DNA of 13,681 nt from Deltaproteobacteria bacterium. Its GTDB lineage: Bacteria; Desulfobacterota; Desulfobacteria; Desulfobacterales; C00003060. Under the pieces are notes generated by a model, which was not told the DNA's origin, ran no database searches, and was given only the letters and a program-made list of their open reading frames with translations. This document shows positions 1-5,895 of the stretch, piece by piece. Position numbers and translations under genes: made by a program. Within the stretch, counting starts at the first letter, position 1, and each line of letters starts with the position of its first letter. The DNA is taken from the NCBI GenBank assembly GCA_019309245.1, contig JAFDGP010000109.1:1-13681 (forward strand), read 5' to 3'.

Positions 1-94
1 CAATCCGCGCGCCCCGTGCGGGGCGCGACTCTCCAGACGCAGATCAAAGCGCGCGAGGCGGGTTTCAATCCGCGCGCCCCGTGCGGGGCGCGAC
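1..94 (-). CRISPR. Leader-proximal end of a type I-C CRISPR array
   Basis: Two identical repeat copies are visible: a full 33-nt unit at 62-94 and a copy cut by the window edge at 1-29 (missing its outer GTTT). They flank one 32-nt spacer at 30-61. Read on the minus strand, each repeat is 2 nt, then the stem CGCGCCCC, loop GCAC, stem GGGGCGCG, then the 11-nt tail CGGATTGAAAC. The ATTGAAAC end and the 11-nt piece left after the stem match the crRNA 5' handle known for type I-C. Transcription is therefore leftward, away from cas2, and 62-94 is the first repeat after the leader. The array continues beyond position 1, so the spacer count is unknown. I could not assign a target to the visible spacer. 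Confidence 0.95.
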
Positions 95-330
95 GGTATC
101 TTTGTAACTCGTTGCGCCCGTAGAGTCGACAACTTCTTTTACGCGAAACTGTTTGAATCCCAGGATATATCCAGATGTCAAAGAACGTTATATTTTCCAG
201 CGCTTTAATCTCCAACCTATTACGTTAAGCGCGAGCCTAACGGGAAATATTCGGGTACTAGGGGTTCGCGGAAGTGTTTTCCCAAAAATTTCCAATATGT
301 TCTTTTTGTCGCAAAGGCTACTGTATTCAG
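95..330 (-). promoter_or_regulatory. CRISPR leader between cas2 and the array
   Basis: This gap between the cas2 stop and the first repeat has no convincing gene and is A/T-rich compared with the repeat. It should drive array transcription and direct new spacer integration at the repeat boundary near 94. It contains an imperfect inverted repeat, CGCGAGCC at 230-237 and GGTTCGCG at 263-270, enclosing 25 nt. It also has a perfect 10-bp palindrome GGATATATCC at 163-172. A repeat-like word GTTTGAATCC lies at 151-160. A candidate promoter is listed separately. The role as leader follows from its position and array orientation; the functional elements within it are inference. Confidence 0.75.
187..215 (-). 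promoter_or_regulatory. Candidate array promoter in the leader
   Basis: On the minus strand TTGGAG (210-215) is followed after 17 nt by TATAAC (187-192). The -10 matches sigma-70 consensus at five of six positions, the -35 at three. The predicted start near 180 gives about 85 nt of leader RNA before the first repeat at 94. A competing TTGACA at 176-181 lacks a good -10. Confidence 0.4.
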
Positions 331-624
331 TCATACAATAAGTGTTCCACTTTCAAGATTGGGTGTTTGTTTAGTTCCATGGTGTTCCACTTTGCCTTCC
401 CAGTTTTTTCCGAGAAAATAAAATCGCAGAGAATCCTCTTCCGAATTATATGTCCGAAGAAGTTTTGCACGCAGATCAGTCCATTGCGCAGGATTAACAA
501 TGCACTCGAAGACAGAGTTCTGAACACGTTGTCCGTAATCAAGGCATGTTTTTGCAATACGGGTAAGCCGCCGCTGACCAGCTTTAGTGGTAGTAGATAC
601 GTCGTAACTGATTAATACCAGCAT
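331..624 (-). CDS. cas2: Cas2, type I-C CRISPR adaptation protein
   Basis: Cas2 dimers bridge two Cas1 dimers in the integrase complex that inserts new spacers at the leader end of the array. The 97-residue protein starts MLVLISYDV, with the conserved first-strand aspartate D8, and includes DYGQRVQNSVFEC, DSLRFYFLG and a C-terminal LESGTLIV, all characteristic of I-C Cas2 (usually about 96 residues). I chose the ATG at 624 rather than the in-frame ATG at 666. GGAGGG lies at 629-634, 4 nt upstream, and family proteins begin at this MLVL. The gene is 48 nt downstream of cas1 and is the last gene before the leader. It looks intact. Confidence 0.95.
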   Translation of the reverse strand: MLVLISYDVSTTTKAGQRRLTRIAKTCLDYGQRVQNSVFECIVNPAQWTDLRAKLLRTYNSEEDSLRFYFLGKNWEGKVEHHGTKQTPNLESGTLIV

Positions 625-672
625 AAGACCCTCCAAGTTTTTATAAAAAAAGATTGCATCATTCAAATTTCC

Positions 673-1695
673 TCATCGCCAGATGAATGGAGGGTAAGCA
701 TCCAGATCACTTCGAAGGTACCGGGCGAGCAGTTGAGCCTGTAGATGCGGTAGAAGACCAATTTTACACTTTTCTTCAAGATAGGGATGGGTGATTTCCT
801 CCTGTTTTCGTTTTTGCCACGTTGCAATCAAAATTTTACGGGCAGCATCAGTCATTGTAACAGCTCCACCGGCAGAATTGATGAAATCCCTGGGTTTAAT
901 CTGTCGGCGGTTAATGAGGGAAAGCACTAAACGATCTGCGAGAAAGGCTCGAAATTCTTCCATAAGGTCAAGCGCGAGAGATGGGCGGCCGGGTCGGTCT
1001 GTATGAAGATAACCAACAAATGGATCGAGTCCAACACTTTCGAGAGCGGATCGACAGTCATGAAGCAGCAAGGTATAGACAAAAGAGAGTAATGCATTGA
1101 CGGGATCGGTAGGTGGACGACGGTTTCGTCCGGAAAAAGTAAAAGCTTTTTCATCCATTGTTATAAGCTGTGAAAAAACAGAAAAATACGTTGCAGCAGC
1201 TTCGCCTTCATTACCACGAAGTTCATTAATGGGGAGGGGGGTTTTCAGTCGTTGAATGTATTGTGAAAGACGGCTTTCTGCTTTTTTCAGAGCCTCGTTT
1301 TCTCCATGGTCGCGCAATGCCCGCCGAAGAACGGTGCGGGCCTTCGCTATTTTTCCAATAAGCATATGCCGTGCGATTTGGGCAGAAGCATCGGGACTAT
1401 CAGCTCTGCGATACTGCTCTCGCCGCAAAAGTACATTACCGGAAATTGGTCCCTGTACACGCGCAAGAAATTTTCCATATTCTGAAAGGAAAGAGACAGA
1501 GACATTATTTTCGGCGCAATGATGCATAAGAAATGGACTCATAGAAATAGCACCAAAACAGATAATGCCATCAAGTGTATGAATGGGCACCCGCAAGCGG
1601 ACCTCTTTTTTAATGCTAACGACAACCGATTGGCCTTCTTTATAAAGATATGCATTTTGCGTGGTTACATAGAGGGTATTGAGATATTTTTTCAT
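673..1695 (-). CDS. cas1: Cas1 integrase, type I-C
   Basis: Cas1 is the metal-dependent integrase that joins protospacers to the CRISPR array. The 340-residue length is normal for I-C. The N-terminal beta domain is followed by the alpha-helical catalytic domain. The expected metal ligands are present: E163 in GNEGEAAATYF, H231 in GYLHTDRPGRPSLALD, and the acidic pair D243/E246 in LDLMEEFR. The start overlaps the cas4 stop by the ATGA arrangement (1692-1695), which indicates translational coupling. There is no sign of damage, so adaptation capacity appears complete at the level of Cas1, Cas2 and Cas4. Confidence 0.97.
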   Translation of the reverse strand: MKKYLNTLYVTTQNAYLYKEGQSVVVSIKKEVRLRVPIHTLDGIICFGAISMSPFLMHHCAENNVSVSFLSEYGKFLARVQGPISGNVLLRREQYRRADSPDASAQIARHMLIGKIAKARTVLRRALRDHGENEALKKAESRLSQYIQRLKTPLPINELRGNEGEAAATYFSVFSQLITMDEKAFTFSGRNRRPPTDPVNALLSFVYTLLLHDCRSALESVGLDPFVGYLHTDRPGRPSLALDLMEEFRAFLADRLVLSLINRRQIKPRDFINSAGGAVTMTDAARKILIATWQKRKQEEITHPYLEEKCKIGLLPHLQAQLLARYLRSDLDAYPPFIWR

Positions 1696-2300
1696 GAAAA
1701 AACACCTTTTATATAGTCAGAAACGTTCCGCTTTTTTTGAGGCAGACAGATGTCGAATAGTGAACAGGCATCGCATTTTTTCGGTGAATAATCGGCCGGC
1801 GGATTTTTGCCAAACTCAATCAGTTCATGGAGTGCGTGAGCCGAATTTATCGTTTCAGCGCGCAGTTCCGGGGTAAATTCGACGACTTGGCGCCGTCGCG
1901 GTTTCCCGTAAAAAATTGCACCGGCGTCAACTTTAACACCCATCATTTCTTCGAGACAAAGCGCTTGGGCACAAAGCTGAACCCAATCGCAATGCGTCGG
2001 TTTTGGCCGACCGCGTTTGTGCTCAACCGGAAACACATTATCATCATGAAATTCCACCACATCTGCCTTCCCGATCAGCCCGAGTTCCAGTGAACGCAAT
2101 GACAGAGCATATTCATAACGTATACCGTCACGAATCTCGCACTCGGTGCGATCAACGCGGTCGTGCTGCACTCTGCCCTCGGCGGTAAAGCGATTTTCTG
2201 CCCATTGTTGCTCCAGATAGATCAAAGCACACTGACGCGGGCAGTAAATAAAATGCTGCAATGCCGAAATTGGTAGGAGTTCAGAATCAGAAAACGGCAT
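1692..2300 (-). CDS. cas4: Cas4 nuclease, PAM-selecting adaptation factor
   Basis: Cas4 trims and orients prespacers by recognising the PAM and works with Cas1-Cas2. The 202-residue protein has the RecB-type nuclease core: H46, the GKAD motif (D80), the EHK motif (E93, K95) and Q108/Q112 in the following helix. It carries the four cysteines of the Fe-S cluster: C20 near the N-terminus, and C176, C179 and C185 in CDACSLFDIC. The ATG at 2300 has an AGGAAAGG-type ribosome site just upstream. The gene overlaps cas1 by 4 nt. It is separated from cas7 by an unusual 324-nt gap, so cas4-cas1-cas2 may need its own promoter or an unbroken long operon message. Confidence 0.96.
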   Translation of the reverse strand: MPFSDSELLPISALQHFIYCPRQCALIYLEQQWAENRFTAEGRVQHDRVDRTECEIRDGIRYEYALSLRSLELGLIGKADVVEFHDDNVFPVEHKRGRPKPTHCDWVQLCAQALCLEEMMGVKVDAGAIFYGKPRRRQVVEFTPELRAETINSAHALHELIEFGKNPPADYSPKKCDACSLFDICLPQKKRNVSDYIKGVFS

Positions 2301-2418
2301 AGAGTCCCTTTCCTATAACATTCAGGTTTCAAGTAGCAGAAAATCTTCAGAGCCGGATTTTTACGTCATTGTTGTTATTTTATCTTTCCCATCTTTCATT
2401 CTCGAGCGGGACAGACGC

Positions 2419-2511
2419 GTTCAAAATGGCACATTAGTTTTATTACAAAGGGATTACAGCAGACCGCCGCAACTTCCTCCCTTGACACCGTGCTGCTGTG
2501 CCATTTTGAAC
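2419..2511. repeat. 93-nt element with perfect 15-bp terminal inverted repeats
   Basis: The arms GTTCAAAATGGCACA (2419-2433) and TGTGCCATTTTGAAC (2497-2511) are exact reverse complements and enclose 63 nt. No transposase is encoded and I see no clear target-site duplication on the flanks. Size and structure suit a miniature inverted-repeat transposable element or the decayed ends of an insertion sequence. A structured RNA or a regulatory cruciform is the alternative. It sits between cas7 and cas4, where I-C operons normally have little space. The repeat is seen directly; the mobile-element reading is inference. Confidence 0.6.
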
Positions 2512-2545
2512 TCTTGAAATATACGGGTTATATTCTCTTGTAGGA

Positions 2546-2593
2546 TTAATAATCCCACCACCCGCCATGCGGCAGGAGAAACTTCTTCGGCAT
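2546..2593 (-). CDS. Possible 15-residue ORF downstream of cas7
   Basis: An ATG at 2593 is preceded by GGAGGAG, with AAGGAG about 4 nt away, and opens MPKKFLLPHGGWWDY before a TAA. The ribosome site is strong but very close to the ATG, and the ORF is only 15 codons. It lies about 30 nt after the cas7 stop. It could be a genuine small peptide, a remnant of a longer gene, or chance. I do not recognise the peptide. Confidence 0.15.
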   Translation of the reverse strand: MPKKFLLPHGGWWDY

Positions 2594-2624
2594 CTCCTCC
2601 TTTTTAAGCAACATAAGCATTAAA

Positions 2625-3521
2625 TTATAACATGACTTTAGCCTTTACCTTATCAGACACTGAGATATCTAACCAATCCATTGAAGCCACGGCAGGCTTA
2701 CCGTCCAGCAGCACATTATAATCAGAAAAAGATCGCGGTGGATTGTCTCCGCAGTTCTTTTTCACCTCCACCAGATCAAACAGTTTCTTCGCAGATACAT
2801 TGCCTAGTTCTGAATCGTGCTTAAAAATAATGAGCTTTTGAGCCGCCATTTCGCCGCGTGCGGCGGAACGATCGTGGTCAAACATGTTCATGAGCGCACT
2901 CCAGAACACCTCCAAATCCCCTTCCGAAAAGCCTGTCTGCTTAGCCAGCGGCGCTGAAATAAAGCCATGAACTTCGTAAAGAGCATAGGGAACAGTGAAC
3001 TTACGTCCCATCGTCCGATTGTCCCCCTTCTGCTTTTCTGCCTCAGCTTCAGTGGCAACAGCCATGCGTGTAATGGTATGTTCGGAGGTAAAGATCCGAT
3101 CCTTACTGCGCGCAAACCCGAACTGGACCGGACCGCGAACTTGGCCCGCATTCTTACCTGTACTCATAACTGCACCGAATGCGCGTATGTCATAATAGTT
3201 TTCACACATCCATTTTTTGGCCGCTTCCGTCTTATCGGCATTCTTTTGCTGTGATTTCACTTCTTCCTGCTCATGTGCTTCGTCAATTAAGTTGTTCAGA
3301 ATGGCTTTTTCCCTAATGAAAATTTTCATATTCCTTTCATTTTGTGTTAACTGAACATAGTTTCGCACCTTGCGCTTGAGACAAACATCGGTAACGAGAC
3401 CATTACCAGTTTCGGGGTCAATGCGCGGAAGATTCCCGGCATCGGGATCACCGTTAGGGTTGCCGTCCTTAACATCAAACAACAATACGAATTCATAACG
3501 GTTTTTAATGGGATCGTTCAT
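2625..3521 (-). CDS. cas7: Cas7 (Csd2), Cascade backbone subunit, type I-C
   Basis: Several copies of this RAMP-fold protein coat the crRNA and form the backbone of the I-C interference complex. The 298-residue protein shows the family N-terminus, FVLLFDVKDGNPNGDPDAG (residues 11-29), and the conserved central block DIRAFGAVMSTGKNAGQVRG (111-130) followed by PVQFGFARS. Its length is normal. The ATG at 3521 overlaps the cas8c stop in an ATGA junction, and AAGGAG lies 8 nt upstream, so it is translationally coupled to cas8c. It appears intact. Confidence 0.96.
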   Translation of the reverse strand: MNDPIKNRYEFVLLFDVKDGNPNGDPDAGNLPRIDPETGNGLVTDVCLKRKVRNYVQLTQNERNMKIFIREKAILNNLIDEAHEQEEVKSQQKNADKTEAAKKWMCENYYDIRAFGAVMSTGKNAGQVRGPVQFGFARSKDRIFTSEHTITRMAVATEAEAEKQKGDNRTMGRKFTVPYALYEVHGFISAPLAKQTGFSEGDLEVFWSALMNMFDHDRSAARGEMAAQKLIIFKHDSELGNVSAKKLFDLVEVKKNCGDNPPRSFSDYNVLLDGKPAVASMDWLDISVSDKVKAKVML

Positions 3522-3907
3522 TGTTCTTCTCCTTCTTCAGTGGTTTCTTTTCTTGAGAAAAAATCCTGCCGCTGGTGGTAGTAGCCTATGTAAAAACGGC
3601 CCTGATCTTCGAGATTGAGGATGGATGGATAGCCCTCCTTCGGGAGGAGATTTTTGATTTCTCCAAGCATTTTTTCCAGCCAGACCATGCCCTTGCCGGA
3701 ATTACGAATTTTAGCGAGGTGGTGGATCGCCAGATCGTCCAGCCGTTTAAACGTAACCAGCGGCGAGCTGGCGGCGGCACCAAAATAGGTATCGCGAATG
3801 GTTTTATTAAGCCCGGTTCCCTGGGCTTGCTCCTGTATGCGTTCAAATACGGCAAAGAGCCGACCGAGCACGTATCCTATGTTATCGTATGTTCTATCCA
3901 GTCCCAT
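3518..3907 (-). CDS. cas11c: Cas11c small subunit from an internal start within cas8c
   Basis: In characterised I-C systems a small helical subunit, Cas11c, is translated from an internal start in cas8c and lines the R-loop side of Cascade. Here residue 478 of Cas8c is a methionine (MGLDRTYDNIGYVLGRLFAV) whose ATG at 3907 is preceded by a near-perfect ribosome site, AAGGAGGT at 3912-3919, 4 nt away. A site this good in the middle of a gene is unlikely by chance. Translation would give 129 residues in the Cas8c frame, rich in helix-forming sequence and close to the roughly 120-130 residues known for Cas11c. Expression itself is inferred. Confidence 0.8.
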   Translation of the reverse strand: MGLDRTYDNIGYVLGRLFAVFERIQEQAQGTGLNKTIRDTYFGAAASSPLVTFKRLDDLAIHHLAKIRNSGKGMVWLEKMLGEIKNLLPKEGYPSILNLEDQGRFYIGYYHQRQDFFSRKETTEEGEEQ

Positions 3908-5338
3908 GGAGACCTCCTTTTCATTTGATTTTGAGATGCGGAAAAAGCGAACCAAAAATGCTTTAATGACAGAAGCGCGAGCATAACCGATGTATTGTTC
4001 CGCCTTGCAACGCCGGATGGCATTGGCGAGAAGTGTCCGCGGATAGTTGCACCCGGTTAGTACAGCACGCATAACATCTCCCGCGAGCTTAGGCGGTATA
4101 TTATCACCTTTATGTTGTACCGCCGTAGAACGCAGCAATTGATTGAGCGATAAAAATTCGGGATCGTACGGCGCACGCACAATTTCCAAATCCTGAAAAT
4201 GCTGCGCAATTCGCTCCTTGAGCTCTTTTACGTTGCCCTCATACCAGAAACGTATAGCAATGCGCGATGCATTGGGCGCAAGACCTAACACATAGAACGG
4301 CAGTTCAGCTTCCGACGGAGGAATACCCATTTTTGCGGAGGCGAGCAGACTGCGAATCTTCTCGTAGCTGACCGCTTCTTCGCCCTTTAGCGGCGCAAAT
4401 ATGTACTGAAGATCTGATTCGAAGTCACAGGGATTTTTTGCCCAGAACACCGTGGTCGCATCACCCACCTGCATACGCTGTTTTTCAGAATTGAGCAAAT
4501 AGTTCAGTGCAGTAGTGTAAGCAAATTCTGTTTCCTGACCGACTGGTGCATTGTGCCCCTGTTTTTTACCAAACGAACGGAAAGCATCGAGATTAAACGA
4601 AACGATATTTGCTCCACTTGGTTGCGCCCCCCTAACCCCTTTAATTGCGGTATGCAGTTCAACAGGAATATCCTTCTTCCCACTAACCAAACAGGTTTGC
4701 AATCTTCCCTTTGGTTTTACTTTTTTCACGATGGCATTAACAACAGCAGGCCGTTGACAAATCAACTCGGTATCACCAGAAAGAGAAAAAGAAATAGTTC
4801 CTCCGGATTCATCCAAATCACGCCAAACCACATGATTAAAAAGTTTGGTAAAATCATCGTATTTCAAGAAAGAGAGCACTGCACTAACACCCGCATCGGA
4901 GCAATTTTCAAATGTCGTTTCAATCTTTTCAACAAATGCCTTGTGTTGCTCCGGTAATCGCTTTCTGAGCTTTCTCAACTCCTTCTTTGACTCGGAAATC
5001 AACAGTTTCTTTTTCTGGCCGCTGCCACCATATTTAAGCTTCTTTTTCCTGTCGCATCTTAAAGCTACGCCCAATACATAAGGAGCTGTACCATAAAACA
5101 GATTCGCCTTTATACCTGATGTTCTTTTGACACCTTTGGGAACAAGTGAAACACGCCCTTTGCGCTTTTGTCCGGTTCCCTCACGATTATCTATCAGATT
5201 CTCGAACGTGCCGTCGTCTTTCAGCACAATTTGAAAATCAATGGACTTACGTTCAAATCCAAGGGGTGCAACATTCTTCATATTATTCGGATCATTGGAA
5301 AGACGCCAATAGTAGTCAGCCAAAGCCTTGAGGATCAT
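3518..5338 (-). CDS. cas8c: Cas8c (Csd1), large Cascade subunit, type I-C
   Basis: Cas8c recognises the PAM and positions Cas3 on the target in the I-C complex. I start it at the ATG at 5338 (606 residues, opening MILKALADYYWRL), because that ATG overlaps the cas5c stop as ATGA and has GGAGGT 6 nt upstream. The in-frame ATG at 5422 would add 28 residues that lie inside cas5c. The family-typical N-terminal features are present, including KALADYYWRL, the block around GLAPNASRIAIRFWYEG and the basic segment near residues 100-130. The C-terminal 129 residues also form a separate product (Cas11c, listed separately). No frameshift or internal stop is visible. Confidence 0.94.
   Translation of the reverse strand: MILKALADYYWRLSNDPNNMKNVAPLGFERKSIDFQIVLKDDGTFENLIDNREGTGQKRKGRVSLVPKGVKRTSGIKANLFYGTAPYVLGVALRCDRKKKLKYGGSGQKKKLLISESKKELRKLRKRLPEQHKAFVEKIETTFENCSDAGVSAVLSFLKYDDFTKLFNHVVWRDLDESGGTISFSLSGDTELICQRPAVVNAIVKKVKPKGRLQTCLVSGKKDIPVELHTAIKGVRGAQPSGANIVSFNLDAFRSFGKKQGHNAPVGQETEFAYTTALNYLLNSEKQRMQVGDATTVFWAKNPCDFESDLQYIFAPLKGEEAVSYEKIRSLLASAKMGIPPSEAELPFYVLGLAPNASRIAIRFWYEGNVKELKERIAQHFQDLEIVRAPYDPEFLSLNQLLRSTAVQHKGDNIPPKLAGDVMRAVLTGCNYPRTLLANAIRRCKAEQYIGYARASVIKAFLVRFFRISKSNEKEVSMGLDRTYDNIGYVLGRLFAVFERIQEQAQGTGLNKTIRDTYFGAAASSPLVTFKRLDDLAIHHLAKIRNSGKGMVWLEKMLGEIKNLLPKEGYPSILNLEDQGRFYIGYYHQRQDFFSRKETTEEGEEQ
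3908..3919 (-). promoter_or_regulatory. Internal ribosome binding site for Cas11c
   Basis: AAGGAGGT (3912-3919, minus strand) is followed by CTCC and the ATG at 3907. It lies inside the cas8c reading frame and is the strongest ribosome site in the cas operon, which fits high molar demand for the small subunit. Confidence 0.75.
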
Positions 5339-5884
5339 GACCGCACCTCCACGTTTCGCAGATTGATAGAGCCATTGACCATTTGGGCATGGAAAAACTG
5401 TGGCATAGGTTCCTTGTCGCAATAATCCATATCGTAAAGCATCCAGCCGAGGTCGCGGGTAACCTTAATGGGAGGAATTGGATCTGCGTCTTTTGGAATA
5501 AATTCAAAATCTACAGGGAATTCGCGGCATCCAAAATAAGGACGGTGAAAACATTGACCATTGGAAGCGCGACGGATGAACATTTCCGTAAACTTCGTGA
5601 CAGTATCCCCTTCTCCCGCCCGGTCGGTCAATTCAAATTCGGCGTGAATGACATAAGCGACATCGCGCAGAAAGAGTCCTGCACGTTGCTGACGCGCATC
5701 CTCAATATAAAGTGCGAAGAATATTCCATTTGATAGCGGGTTTCCAGAGAATGGCCTCAAGGATTCCACGAGCCGCAGAAGGCGTTATTACATCGTACGA
5801 AACCCGCTCCACTTTCATTTCCGGCCGGGTGAAACAGGCATTGTCACCACTGACTTTCACTCGGAATGGATTGCTTTTGTTCAT
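5335..5884 (-). pseudogene. cas5c: Cas5c, broken by an out-of-frame internal deletion
   Basis: Cas5c is the I-C pre-crRNA endonuclease; it then stays bound to the crRNA 5' handle in Cascade. The first frame opens at 5884 with AGGAGG 7 nt upstream and reads MNKSNPFRVKVSGDNACFTR up to WKPAIKWNI (55 residues), then stops at a TGA at 5702-5704. The C-terminal part continues in a different frame from about IEDARQQRAGLFLRDVAYV through GQCFHRPYFGCREF and RDLGWMLYDMDYCD to the stop at 5335. Together the parts give about 181 residues against a usual 200-240. About 30-40 residues after the WKPxIxW motif are missing, including the strand that normally continues into a PIxFxSxxxNEV-like segment. The single event removes conserved sequence and shifts the frame. 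The cas8c overlap and ribosome site remain. A sequencing or assembly error could mimic a frameshift but not the missing segment. Confidence 0.85.
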
Positions 5885-5895
5885 GTTTGATCCTC

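Larger units (their letters stand above)
2301..2624. other. Long gap inside the cas operon (cas7-cas4)
   Basis: Type I-C operons are usually packed, and the other effector junctions here overlap or nearly touch, yet 324 nt separate cas7 from cas4. The stretch holds a 93-nt inverted-repeat element (2419-2511), a perfect 13-nt palindrome with core GGATTAATAATCC (2543-2555), a weak hairpin-prone stretch just after cas7 (AGGAGA/TCTCCT on the minus strand) and a tiny ORF with a ribosome site (2546-2593). I found no strong sigma-70 promoter for cas4 and no classical U-run terminator. The gap probably reflects an insertion of non-coding DNA. Confidence 0.7.

Noticed and set aside
151..160. GTTTGAATCC as a degenerate extra CRISPR repeat
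   Set aside because: Only the first ten bases resemble the repeat, the stem-loop is absent, and the distance to the first repeat (56 nt) is wrong for a spacer; decay also normally affects the far end of the array.
153..181. TTGACA at 176-181 as the array promoter
   Set aside because: At 16-18 nt spacing no hexamer resembles TATAAT; the TTGGAG-17-TATAAC pair further upstream is better.
153..615. Plus-strand ORFs over the leader and cas2
   Set aside because: They are antisense to cas2 and the leader, with no ribosome site or family resemblance.
2454..2504. 16-codon minus-strand ORF inside the inverted-repeat element
   Set aside because: It begins within the repeat arm, has no ribosome site, and is too short to support.
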